From: Anaerolineae bacterium | Lineage (GTDB): Bacteria; Chloroflexota; Anaerolineae; 4572-78; J111 | DNA: 64,000 nt | Direction: 5' to 3' | NCBI GenBank assembly: GCA_023151115.1 | Contig: JAKLJP010000008.1 | Span: 1 to 64,000, forward strand | Shown here: positions 48,786-56,977 of the stretch, one piece after another | How positions within the stretch are numbered: position 1 is the stretch's first letter | Layout: every line of letters begins with the position of its first letter | Translations under genes and position numbers: made by a program | The notes under the pieces: model-generated | The model's database searches: none | What the model saw: the letters and a program-made list of their open reading frames with translations, nothing else | What the model was told of the DNA's origin: nothing

Positions 48786-49193
48786 TGTGCAGAAGTTGGC
48801 CTTTGTTTTTTTCCGCAAAACTCCTGACGTCCTCGCCAAAGGCCCACTTTAGTAGAAGTCGGGCGGCTACGCTCCGCGTCACCCGGCAAAATTGGATGGT
48901 AAAGAACAAATCACGCTTTCACGTGGAAAAGAAATCCACGAGGGGGGGCAGTAGCCCGCTCTCCAAAGGGAAGAACCCGTGAGGGCTGCGTTACTGCCTC
49001 CCATCCTGGACTCCTCTGGTCACATCTGACCGTTTAACTCAATACGAAATCCTCCGCTTCGGCGGTGTGATTAGTCCCCCTCTCGACGATCTTGGCGGAC
49101 TGGCGAGAAGGGGAGCAATTCCGATTGGCTGATAAATTCCATCAGCCTAAAATCAGACGCCTTCACCTTTTTGGGGTGGGGGCGTTTGTTTTT
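48786..49193 (+). ncRNA. Structured gene-free stretch after the tRNA, ending in a terminator
   Basis: No credible coding frame. It holds GGCCTTTG (48798-48805) with CAAAGGCC (48837-48844), CGTGGA-N7-TCCACG (48922-48940) and a long stem GGGGGGCAGTA (48943-48953) with TACTGCCTCCC (48992-49002) enclosing GCCC/GGGC. It closes with the terminator at 49157-49193. It may be a small RNA read from the tRNA promoter or the element's left end. I cannot name a family. Confidence 0.3.
49157..49193 (+). terminator. Intrinsic terminator
   Basis: Eleven-base-pair stem ACGCCTTCACC / GGTGGGGGCGT (two G-T pairs), 7-base loop, followed by TTGTTTTT. It ends at the stop of the minus-strand repressor gene and terminates plus-strand transcripts from the tRNA side. 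Confidence 0.8.
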
Positions 49194-49479
49194 AGGTTGA
49201 TGGAACGCTCTTTAGCTCAAGCAAATGAGTCCCCAATTCCTCTAATTTGGTGATATCGCTTGGCAACCCCAACGCATATGCAGCTAAAGCACCCATCATT
49301 ACTGTGTCATTCTTTTTGGCAAATTCGGATGCCAACTTTTGAAGCGCTTCAGTCCCTATGGTGGTTTTGCCGTTGTAATACCGCCACAACGTAGAGCCAC
49401 GTAACCCCAGTTTGTTGGCGTACTCCTCGTCGGACATTTTTCCTTGACGCTGCTTGAGCAATTCCATCAATTCGGTCAT
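49192..49479 (-). CDS. Small HTH (XRE/Cro-like) repressor
   Basis: The 95-residue protein has a helix-turn-helix of the lambda-repressor/XRE type: M-S-D-E-E-Y-A-N-K-L-G-L-R-G-S-T-L-W-R-Y-Y-N-G-K-T-T-I, with residues 15-55 as core, and a short helical tail for dimers. It reads away from the cluster of short phage-type genes on the other strand and lies by a shared operator region, so it is probably the element's repressor. Start 49479 is chosen for AAGGAGG; an earlier ATG lies in the promoter region. Confidence 0.75.
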   Translation of the reverse strand: MTELMELLKQRQGKMSDEEYANKLGLRGSTLWRYYNGKTTIGTEALQKLASEFAKKNDTVMMGALAAYALGLPSDITKLEELGTHLLELKSVPST

Positions 49480-49514
49480 ATTCACGTGGCCTCCTTTCTT
49501 GAAAACTCTAATAC

Positions 49515-49623
49515 ATAATAACACAGTCTTTGCAAGGTGGCAATACTTCTGAGTAAAATTTAAGGTTTACCCCCTTGTAATTGTCATAGACTTGTGTTAA
49601 GATGGTTCTTGCAAGTATGCAAT
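49515..49623. promoter_or_regulatory. Divergent promoters with a shared 15-bp operator word
   Basis: Repressor promoter on the minus strand: TTGCCA (49543-49538), 17 bases, TATTAT (49520-49515). Early-gene promoter on the plus strand: TTGTAA (49575-49580), 17 bases, TAAGAT (49598-49603). TTGCAAGnnnGCAAT occurs at 49530-49544 (in the repressor promoter) and at 49609-49623 (directly after the early -10). One protein bound to both would control both promoters. Confidence 0.65.
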
Positions 49624-49664
49624 GCCTTTGCACAAAGGAAATAATCTTAGCCAAGGAAGCTCTC

Positions 49665-49937
49665 ATGAAACTATTAACCCTCTCCCTCGACCCGGCGATG
49701 CTGGTCGAGATCATCCAGCAGTTGGAGGATTACCGCGAGGTTTTACTCCTCTCCGTCATCGCTGCCAACAAAACCGGGCAGGCGAAGGATAAAAAGTATT
49801 GGGACCTCCTGCGCAAAGCGGCTCGCAATCGCCAACTGGCCCAGGCGCTGGTGGAACCCCTGCGGCAGCCTCACACCTTGAAAGACAAAAATATCCCCCC
49901 GGAACTCATTCAAAAATTACAGGAGAAACTTCAATGA
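49665..49937 (+). CDS. Short hypothetical, early gene of the element
   Basis: A 90-residue helical protein (M-K-L-L-T-L-S-L-D-P at the start, then R-K-A-A-R-N-R-Q-L-A-Q-A-L-V). Not recognised. AAGGAAG precedes the ATG at 49665. Its stop overlaps the next start as ATGA. First gene after the early promoter. Confidence 0.55.
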   Translation: MKLLTLSLDPAMLVEIIQQLEDYREVLLLSVIAANKTGQAKDKKYWDLLRKAARNRQLAQALVEPLRQPHTLKDKNIPPELIQKLQEKLQ

Positions 49938-50302
49938 AACGTGTCATCGCCTTTTACGTAATGGCCACGGAAGTCCCCGGCGGCTTCCTGGTCTGCCAGA
50001 ATGACAAGGCTTTAGACCTGCCCCCGTATAGCGACCCTCTCGACGCCTGGGCCAAGGTCGTTAGCCTGGCCGGACCCCGCGCCCCCCGCAGCACCCTGCC
50101 CCTCTGGGTCAATCCTCCCGACGGCGAAAAAGAACGTTCATGCTATCTCAAGGTCGAAATCATCAGCGACCGCTGTCACTGCGGCCACATTCACGGCGAC
50201 CACGCCGGCGGCAAAAACGCCTGTTTTCACGGCTGCGGCTGCCTGAAATTCGTCTCCGAATCTGACCCCAAGCCGGAGGCGAAAAATGCCGAAACAAGAT
50301 AG
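49934..50302 (+). CDS. Hypothetical with Cys/His-rich end
   Basis: A 122-residue protein. The N-terminus is unremarkable; residues about 85-105 hold C-H-C-G-H-I-H-G-D-H and C-F-H-G-C-G-C, a probable zinc-binding cluster. ATGA overlap with the previous gene, and GGAGAAAC upstream. No family recognised. Confidence 0.55.
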   Translation: MKRVIAFYVMATEVPGGFLVCQNDKALDLPPYSDPLDAWAKVVSLAGPRAPRSTLPLWVNPPDGEKERSCYLKVEIISDRCHCGHIHGDHAGGKNACFHGCGCLKFVSESDPKPEAKNAETR

Positions 50303-50711
50303 AATCAAACATCAAGAACTCATCATCGCCAATTGGCTGACCATCGCCGCGGCAGCCTGGGACGGCTACGTCAAGGCCGGTCGGGGCGCGATAGCCATTT
50401 ATGTGGACCTGCCCCCTGAAGAAATAGCGCAAATTACCCCAGAGATGATGTCAGAGCTATCCCGGCCGGTGAAGCTGCCCGGCGACCTGCCGATGGTCTT
50501 TTTCCCCGACAAATTTGCCCGCAAGATTTGGGGCAAAGGCGGCTGGCCGCTACCGGACCTGAAACGGATGGTGCTGGGCTACATCCCGGCCCAGCAGGTC
50601 GTGGTCATCTTTCTGTACAAGGACGGCCACGTGGACAGCTACCGGATCACCCTGCCGGATGACCCACCGCCGCCAGTGGCATACAGAATGACGAAAGGAA
50701 GGTTGAACTAA
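50286..50711 (+). CDS. Hypothetical
   Basis: A 141-residue protein with no recognised domain. It begins M-P-K-Q-D-R-I-K-H-Q-E-L-I-I-A-N-W-L and has a beta-rich end (Q-Q-V-V-V-I-F-L-Y-K-D-G-H). It overlaps the preceding gene by 17 bases, which is typical of packed phage genes. Confidence 0.5.
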   Translation: MPKQDRIKHQELIIANWLTIAAAAWDGYVKAGRGAIAIYVDLPPEEIAQITPEMMSELSRPVKLPGDLPMVFFPDKFARKIWGKGGWPLPDLKRMVLGYIPAQQVVVIFLYKDGHVDSYRITLPDDPPPPVAYRMTKGRLN

Positions 50712-50893
50712 TGGTTGCTATCTATTTTTCCCGCAATGCCGCCTTGAACGCGGTCCTGGTCAACCAGAACTTTACCGAGTTCGAGGACAAGCGCCGCTAC
50801 TACACCTATGAGGGCGCGCTGATCATCTGCCGCAATGACCTGGTGCTGCCCGATCTACAGAACTGCACCGTAGGGAAAAAGCCCGGCGGCTGA
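50711..50893 (+). CDS. Hypothetical small protein
   Basis: A 60-residue protein beginning M-V-A-I-Y-F-S-R-N-A, sharing its start with the previous stop (TAATG). It is preceded by GAAAGGAAGG. Coding is plausible but no family is known. Confidence 0.45.
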   Translation: MVAIYFSRNAALNAVLVNQNFTEFEDKRRYYTYEGALIICRNDLVLPDLQNCTVGKKPGG

Positions 50894-50947
50894 TCTGGTC
50901 GAGGGGCCTATTAGTTCTATGTGGTACGATGTAAGGAAGAAAAAGCC

Positions 50948-51217
50948 ATGACCAAATGCTGCAACCGTAAGCACCCGAAAGAGCAGCCGGTCGAGGCCGA
51001 GTTCGTGCTGACAGATCGCCATGGCAAGCACCATTTTCTGTGCGATTTGTGCGCGACCATCCTCGACAGCCTGGGCAATTGTGACACCTTCATCGAGGAG
51101 ATCGGCGAGTGGGAATCTCAGCAGATGACCCTGGAGGAATGGATTCAGGAGCAGGCCGAGATCGCGCCGATTATTACTACGACCGCTTTATGGATACTTG
51201 AGAAAGGACACCCATGA
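50948..51217 (+). CDS. Hypothetical with Cys pairs
   Basis: An 89-residue protein with C-C-N-R-K-H near the start and L-C-D-L-C-A in the middle, giving a possible zinc site; the end is acidic and helical. Start 50948 follows AAGGAAG. Its stop overlaps the next start (ATGA). Confidence 0.5.
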   Translation: MTKCCNRKHPKEQPVEAEFVLTDRHGKHHFLCDLCATILDSLGNCDTFIEEIGEWESQQMTLEEWIQEQAEIAPIITTTALWILEKGHP

Positions 51218-52185
51218 CCGATACTGAAGAAATCACCACCACAACTGAATTAACCTTAACCGTGGTCGAGGATATGACCGAAACCGAGGCCCGGCTCCTG
51301 GTCGAAGAAATCAAGCAGGACATCTCGGCGGTTGGGGCGAAGCTCTTGGAACTGTACGAGCGCCAAGGCTGGCGTGCCCTGGGCTACAACTCCTGGCGCG
51401 AGTGCGTTACGGCTGAGTTTGAGTTTGGCCAATCGCACGTCTACCGGCTGCTCGACTTCGCCCGCATCGAGCGTAACCTTTCCCCAATTGGGGAAAACGG
51501 CTACCCCCTGCCGGCCGGTGAATCGGTCGCCCGGCCGCTGGCCACCCTTGAGGACGCTGAACTACAGCGGCAAGTGTGGCAGCAGGCGGTTGACACCGCC
51601 CCCGAAGGTCGGGTCACGGCCCGCCACGTTCAGACCATCGTGGACGAAGTGCGCGGCAATGCCCGCCCCACCCGGGTCCGCTGCCGCTACTGGCTCTGCT
51701 CCGGCGATGCCAACCGCGAAAATGGCTTTACTGTCCCGACCGACACCCTGACCTGCACCCGCTGCGGCGCAGTCCACGAGCCGGGCATGGTCGGCCACCA
51801 TCTCGCTCCCGGCGAGGAGGAACGCCTTAACGCCATCCATCAGGCTCGGGCGGCGGCCGCCCGCCAGGCGACGACCATCGAGGAATCGAGCGAGTTCACC
51901 TGTCCCCGCTGCGGCCAGCGGAGCGTCCGCGTCAACGGCCACGTCGTGTGCCTCAACGAAGCCTGCGGCGCGACCTGGGACACGCGGACCGCCTACGCCG
52001 ATGAAATCGAGGCGCTGGACCTGGAACTTCACGCCCGCCGGGCCGAACTGAAAGGCGAGGCAGTGACCATCATCAACCGGCTGCCGGCCGAGGCCCTGGA
52101 GATTTTTGCCGGGCTGCTGGCCGATATTCGTCACAACTATCTGGCGGCGTCAGATGCCCCTGACGCCATTATCCCCGGTCTATAA
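51214..52185 (+). CDS. ParB-like HTH fused to zinc ribbons
   Basis: A 323-residue protein. Residues 20-160 are helical with L-Y-E-R-Q-G-W-R-A-L-G-Y-N-S-W-R-E-C and S-H-V-Y-R-L-L-D-F-A-R-I, a pattern seen in phage and plasmid DNA-binding proteins related to DUF3102/ParB helix-turn-helix. Residues 165-250 hold two C-x-x-C...C-x-x-x-x-C zinc ribbons (C-T-R-C-G-A, C-P-R-C-G-Q and C-L-N-E-A-C-G). A phage transcription or replication role is likely but unproved. The gene has a 4-base overlap with the preceding gene. Confidence 0.6.
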   Translation: MTDTEEITTTTELTLTVVEDMTETEARLLVEEIKQDISAVGAKLLELYERQGWRALGYNSWRECVTAEFEFGQSHVYRLLDFARIERNLSPIGENGYPLPAGESVARPLATLEDAELQRQVWQQAVDTAPEGRVTARHVQTIVDEVRGNARPTRVRCRYWLCSGDANRENGFTVPTDTLTCTRCGAVHEPGMVGHHLAPGEEERLNAIHQARAAAARQATTIEESSEFTCPRCGQRSVRVNGHVVCLNEACGATWDTRTAYADEIEALDLELHARRAELKGEAVTIINRLPAEALEIFAGLLADIRHNYLAASDAPDAIIPGL

Positions 52186-52200
52186 CCTGAAAGGAGATTT

Positions 52201-52947
52201 ATGACCATCCACCAAGAAGCCAACCTGATTTTATCCAGCCGCGACCTGGCCCGCGGCGCTCGTTACGCCAACTACGACGAACTGGGGCTGCTGCCGGTAC
52301 CGGCCTCAACTGAAACCTGGCATCCGGTCCCTTACCAAACCCTGGTCACGCTGGCCAAGGAAGTCCTGGGCAACACCCTGCCGGGCGACTACGAATTGAT
52401 TGACGAGGGCTACGTGTTGGCCCAAAGCGGCAACCAGCTTTTTGGCGCGCTGACTTACAAAAGCACCCAGCTCAACCTGCCGTTCGCGGCCGGCCTGCGC
52501 GGCTCGTACAACCAGACGCTCTCCGAGGCGATCTGTCTCGGCGGTCGAGTGACTGTCTGCTCCAACCTGATGTTTTCGGGCTTGCTGCGGGTCGTTCGCA
52601 AGAGCACCAAGAATGTCATTGCCAATTTGCAGGACATGCTCTATGATGCGGCCCGCCAGGCCACCGGCCAGCACATCCAGATGGTGGGCGATGTCGAAAA
52701 GCTCTACCGGGCCAGCCTGACCGACCGCCGGGCCTTTGAGATCATGGGCCGGGCTTATGGCGCGGGCCTCGTCGGCGAGCGGCAGCTTCCGGTGGTCAAG
52801 AAGGAGTGGCTAACGCCTTCTTTCGCCGACTTCAGCGGTCGCAACCAGTGGAGCCTCTACAACGCCTTTACCCACGCCCTGAAAACGACCCACCCCTCGG
52901 AGGTCATGAACCGGCTGGTAGACCTGCACAACTTCTTTATGGAGTAG
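52201..52947 (+). CDS. DUF932-like phage/plasmid protein
   Basis: A 248-residue protein resembling DUF932, a family spread over phages and plasmids with unknown function: V-P-Y-Q-T-L-V-T-L-A near the start, then G-L-R-G-S-Y-N-Q-T-L-S-E, G-G-R-V-T-V-C-S-N-L and a helical end with M-N-R-L-V-D-L-H. GAAAGGAG precedes the ATG. Placed in a row of element genes, it supports a mobile origin. Confidence 0.65.
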   Translation: MTIHQEANLILSSRDLARGARYANYDELGLLPVPASTETWHPVPYQTLVTLAKEVLGNTLPGDYELIDEGYVLAQSGNQLFGALTYKSTQLNLPFAAGLRGSYNQTLSEAICLGGRVTVCSNLMFSGLLRVVRKSTKNVIANLQDMLYDAARQATGQHIQMVGDVEKLYRASLTDRRAFEIMGRAYGAGLVGERQLPVVKKEWLTPSFADFSGRNQWSLYNAFTHALKTTHPSEVMNRLVDLHNFFME

Positions 52948-52950
52948 GCG

Positions 52951-53244
52951 ATGCAGCCCATCAAAGCGCGAATTTCCCAGGAAATTAACGTCGCGGCCGT
53001 CCCCACCATTGCGGTGGGGACGGAGTTTACTGTCAGCCTGATCAAGCCCGTGGAGGGGTGGTCCCGCTGCGAAGGTTTGCCGGTCTACGTGGTCTGGAAT
53101 TTCGAGTACGAGCTGCTCGAAAGACCGCGCCACCAATGCACCAATCCCCGCTGCGGAGCCCTGTTCACCCTGGCGAGCGGTGACTGCTGCCCGGTCTGCA
53201 CCTATCCTATCAAGGAGGTTCCACATGGAAACCACAATGGCTAA
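52951..53244 (+). CDS. Hypothetical with C-terminal zinc ribbon
   Basis: A 97-residue protein, beta-rich first part, then C-T-N-P-R-C-G-A-L-F-T-L and C-C-P-V-C-T-Y, a short zinc ribbon. It lies 3 bases after the DUF932-like gene. The next gene starts 20 bases before its end. Confidence 0.5.
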   Translation: MQPIKARISQEINVAAVPTIAVGTEFTVSLIKPVEGWSRCEGLPVYVVWNFEYELLERPRHQCTNPRCGALFTLASGDCCPVCTYPIKEVPHGNHNG

Positions 53245-53476
53245 GCCTGTTATCACCGATGCCTGGACCCTGGCCGTCATCGGCTGCGAGACTGAAGGCA
53301 TCACGCTCGATGCCTGCCTCATCTTTGTTCCACCTGGAACTGACATGGCCGAAGCGGTTCGGATCGGCGGCGAGGCCGGCATTCCACATCCCTACCTGCG
53401 CGCCGCCCTGGTGCTGGGGCCTGAGTTTGATCCCGGCGATATCCAGGTAGACGTAATGCACCCCTACGTTGGCTAA
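53225..53476 (+). CDS. Hypothetical small protein
   Basis: An 83-residue protein beginning M-E-T-T-M-A-K-P-V-I-T-D, without a recognised domain. The ATG has an ideal AAGGAGG seven bases upstream. It overlaps the preceding gene and ends the plus-strand row of element genes. Confidence 0.5.
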   Translation: METTMAKPVITDAWTLAVIGCETEGITLDACLIFVPPGTDMAEAVRIGGEAGIPHPYLRAALVLGPEFDPGDIQVDVMHPYVG

Positions 53477-53487
53477 ATAAACCAAAA

Positions 53488-53522
53488 CCGCCCGCGTCCA
53501 GCATTACCCTGGGCGCGGGCGG
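53488..53522. terminator. GC-rich hairpin at the end of the early gene row
   Basis: CCGCCCGCGTCCAG (53488-53501) pairs with CTGGGCGCGGGCGG (53509-53522), one mismatch, loop 7. It lies 12 bases after the last plus-strand gene. U-tract is weak. The 240-base gap to 53719 also holds AGCCC...GGGCT followed by six T near 53555-53590, a second candidate terminator. Confidence 0.55.
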
Positions 53523-53719
53523 CCAGCCAGAAAACATTTTTCTAAATAGTCAGCCCCCAGTTTCTCGATTTAGGCAGTCGGGCTTTTTTAGGAAAAATTT
53601 TGATAGGACTTGGTAATAAAAAGCGGCTGATTAACCTGGGTAAATTTTTTATGAATTAAACGGGACAAGGTTCTCCTCTTCCCCTCATTCGAACAGGAGC
53701 AGCTAATAAATCCTGAATG

Positions 53720-56700
53720 TTATACTCCATAAAGTGACCTACAAGCTGCCTCATATTCGTTGTAGGAAGATAAGCCCTTCAGTTTTAGATAAATATTACG
53801 ACGTCGTCTAGCAACGGCACCCGAATTAGGATTTAAGAATGACCTCATATCTTCATCCATGCTTTTCAATACTTCGTATTCTGCCATCAGATTTCTTGTT
53901 TGTTCGACTACATCCTGATGAGCTGCTTGAGAGGGATCAAAAGGAGGCGTTACTCCAAAAGGTAATTTGTGGACATGTCTTCTTCCAAACGCTCCTTGGG
54001 GTTGGAAATCTTGTATGATTGAATTAATAGCTTCACTGTTTAACAAGCCAGACAGATAAATTGCTTCCTCTTCTGTACTAACTTTTGCCCAATAGAGAGT
54101 TTGATCCACTATCAACTTATCTACATCAAACTTATACATCGGGGCAAACGCGCTGCAAACCTTTCCACCACCAGCACCAGTTACTACCAAATATCCACCT
54201 GGCGTTATTACTTGTTGTGTAAGTTTTCCTAAGGTATCAATTAATGCCATCAATGTTTCCAATTTTCCACTTGGATCTACTGCCTGGGACATTTGTCTAA
54301 AGGCATTCTGCACCGCTGCACCTCCTGTGATTAATTCAACAGGCGATACGCCGACCCAAATATGGAAATCATCCTTTTGTATCGGCAGTAGTGCTTTTTG
54401 TGGTGAGGCTAGCTCAAAAGGGGTGAGCAAATTTGAGGTCAAAACATCAAAGAGAAATTTATTTGGGATAATTCGAGGTGAGAGACTGAAGTCTTTATGT
54501 TTTTTTGCATCCCTTACAGAGAATGCCAAAGGACTAGAAATGGGGTCAATGGATTTTATCATGCTTAAAGTCGGATTATTAGTAGGGGTCACCTCGAAGA
54601 AGAACAGTTTACGTGGCATTATATCTGCTCCCTCCCTAAAAGTTGCAGGATTGTAAAATCCAGTCGTAGTATCTGAAGGTTCTTTTTCACTCCATGCGGT
54701 ACGCTTGCCTTGTACATGTCTATAAAAAATTAAGGGGTATAGACCTGTTTTCTCCACTAATTGACCAGGAATAGGGTCTGTGCTGTTAGTATCAGGAATT
54801 GACTTTTTTCCATACAGGATAATAGCCTTATTCTTAAAGACCCCCTCCTGTACCCGCCAGATTTCTTGTAAATCAAATGCAATTGGTTGAGTAGCTGAAA
54901 CAAAAGCATTGGTCCTAAAGGGGTTATGATGATGTCCATTTAATACAGTTTCTGGAGTAATACAGCCAATTAATGCATTAGGAGACAAGTATTGGTCTAC
55001 AGCGTGCAACAAGAAAATTGTCGCAAGCTCAACATGAAGATGGGATGAGCCAGGAGGTTTTATCGCAAAATCTTCTGCCTTTTCCTTTAAAACAAATTGA
55101 TAAGGATTATTCGCAACTTTACTGAGTGCGAGCCAGGGAGGATTGGAAACAAGTCCGTTAAATTGACCGGCAACAAGCCCTGGTCTATAACTGTTTCGCA
55201 AGATATAAGCCCATATGCCGTTTCGTCCATCTCTATCTAGCAACTCAACTTTTCTGGTAAATTCCTCAAAGAAATTTACAATTTCATCCTTTTGTTCGGG
55301 AGATACACCTTCATCAACTAAGTGTAGAATAGAATCAACCACATCGCTCAAAGCCCTGTCAGTTAATTCAAAATTAGGCAAATTCTTAGCATTCGTTACT
55401 ATCCTGTAGCTGCTCTCTATGAGAGCATCAAAAAAGGGTTGAAAACGAGGTGACACCAAATACTGGGGAAGATGAATAGAATGCTCTGCTATTCTCAGTA
55501 TAAAATGGTCTTGCTCTTTTTCCTCTTTTCCCACACTGTTTGAAAGTGGAGAAATGGCGAATAGCGAATCAGCATGATATATAGGAAGAGAAATAGAGGT
55601 GACACCAAAAGGCTTAAGCCAATCTATTGCTGTAAGTATCCAGTTAATCCTTGATAAGATTACTGCCAGTGGATCAATATCAAAGCCGGTGATAGCTTGC
55701 GAAAGCAGCTGTAATTTTTGATCGATTGGTAATTCTGGATGAGCTGACTCAATACGTTGTTTGGCGATTTTAATTGTCTCAACTATCATTGAGCCTGATC
55801 CACAACACATATCTACTAATTGTAGCGGTTGGTCGTCAGGGAACTGGTTAATTACATGATTCACCAGATAACGGGAAAGCCAGCTAGGTGTCCATTCCTG
55901 CCCCAAAAGTAGTCTTTGAGAACGATTAGCTAACTGTGCCATCATCCTACCAAACAGATCTTCGTCCGGTTTATCCTTAAAGTTATATGCTTGTAAGTCG
56001 GCCTGAATCTTCTGGGCTATGGGTATAAGTTTATCCAAGTAGGGATTTTCGTTCAGCCAGCCAAAATAATCGTACTCAACAAAATTCCGCAAGCCTAGAT
56101 TTTCAAAATATTCTCCCCGCAAAATGCTTTTTAATTCTTCTTCATTACTCAGCAAAGCCTTCTGCTCTATAAAATTCGCACAAATTAATTTGGCTAGAGT
56201 CAAGATATAGAATTCATCAACATAAGTCGTTAAGTCGAAGGTATCTGAATGACCTTCCTCCCGCAAGTAACTTACAAAGCTGCACCAAAGTTCGGATATC
56301 AATTCTCCATACTTTGGATTAGCACTAAAAGCGTCACTCACAGTGGATGACAATCCACGAATGTGTGACTGGCAGAAATCACTTTCAAACCCTAAATCCT
56401 GAGCTATTGATAAAGCAGTCACAGGTCGAGACCCAAGTCTTCCCAAGTATCTATTGAGAAATCTGATTAATTCCCTAGCTGCTACATCATCGGCTTTTGA
56501 GACATCTATCTTTTCAATTTCACGAAGTAAAATATTTTCCCGTGAGAAATTCTTTTCCGGCAATGAACTCAAATCTATTTCATAAGCTATCCATCTTACA
56601 GTATCGGACAAAACCCCTATCACTAAATCAGGCTTATTTCCTGCATTCAGAAGAGAAGCGCAATAGTCTTTTACTTGGTTGTATCCCGCCTCAAACTTAC

Positions 56701-56977
56701 TGGTTACTATCAGATTAGCTTCGTATTCAATTGCAGTTAAATCAATCAGATTGTCAACAAATCCTGTAGTTACCTTTTCCCTTTTAGTTACTTTGACCGC
56801 CGCTTCACCCCCATGAATATGCCTCTCTACCCAGCTTGGAACATCAGGAAAGATATTCCTTAAGTAAGAAGTAAAACTATCTCTTATTACTTGCTCATTC
56901 TTACCCTGTGAAATCAAACGATTGCTTGCTTCAATACTTTGCTTGGCGACGTTAATATTTGCCTCTTGATCTTTCAT
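53720..56977 (-). CDS. N6 DNA methyltransferase (Eco57I/Type IIG-like) with N-terminal nuclease-like domain
   Basis: The 1085-residue protein contains a class I methyltransferase with SAM motif V-D-M-C-C-G-S-G-S-M (about 385-395) and catalytic motif N-P-P-W (about 612), so it should methylate adenine. The N-terminal ~140 residues resemble a PD-(D/E)xK nuclease: D75 in G-F-V-D-N-L, then A-I-E-Y-E-A-N-L with E84 and E86 in place of E-x-K, an unusual variant. A helical target-recognition part follows the catalytic region. If the nuclease is active this is a Type IIG-like restriction-modification enzyme. Overlap ATGA with the 685-residue gene. Base composition is AT-rich compared with both sides. 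Confidence 0.8.
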   Translation of the reverse strand: MKDQEANINVAKQSIEASNRLISQGKNEQVIRDSFTSYLRNIFPDVPSWVERHIHGGEAAVKVTKREKVTTGFVDNLIDLTAIEYEANLIVTSKFEAGYNQVKDYCASLLNAGNKPDLVIGVLSDTVRWIAYEIDLSSLPEKNFSRENILLREIEKIDVSKADDVAARELIRFLNRYLGRLGSRPVTALSIAQDLGFESDFCQSHIRGLSSTVSDAFSANPKYGELISELWCSFVSYLREEGHSDTFDLTTYVDEFYILTLAKLICANFIEQKALLSNEEELKSILRGEYFENLGLRNFVEYDYFGWLNENPYLDKLIPIAQKIQADLQAYNFKDKPDEDLFGRMMAQLANRSQRLLLGQEWTPSWLSRYLVNHVINQFPDDQPLQLVDMCCGSGSMIVETIKIAKQRIESAHPELPIDQKLQLLSQAITGFDIDPLAVILSRINWILTAIDWLKPFGVTSISLPIYHADSLFAISPLSNSVGKEEKEQDHFILRIAEHSIHLPQYLVSPRFQPFFDALIESSYRIVTNAKNLPNFELTDRALSDVVDSILHLVDEGVSPEQKDEIVNFFEEFTRKVELLDRDGRNGIWAYILRNSYRPGLVAGQFNGLVSNPPWLALSKVANNPYQFVLKEKAEDFAIKPPGSSHLHVELATIFLLHAVDQYLSPNALIGCITPETVLNGHHHNPFRTNAFVSATQPIAFDLQEIWRVQEGVFKNKAIILYGKKSIPDTNSTDPIPGQLVEKTGLYPLIFYRHVQGKRTAWSEKEPSDTTTGFYNPATFREGADIMPRKLFFFEVTPTNNPTLSMIKSIDPISSPLAFSVRDAKKHKDFSLSPRIIPNKFLFDVLTSNLLTPFELASPQKALLPIQKDDFHIWVGVSPVELITGGAAVQNAFRQMSQAVDPSGKLETLMALIDTLGKLTQQVITPGGYLVVTGAGGGKVCSAFAPMYKFDVDKLIVDQTLYWAKVSTEEEAIYLSGLLNSEAINSIIQDFQPQGAFGRRHVHKLPFGVTPPFDPSQAAHQDVVEQTRNLMAEYEVLKSMDEDMRSFLNPNSGAVARRRRNIYLKLKGLSSYNEYEAACRSLYGV

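Noticed and set aside
48786..49156. tmRNA or RNase P RNA
   Set aside because: None of the conserved core motifs of either is present.
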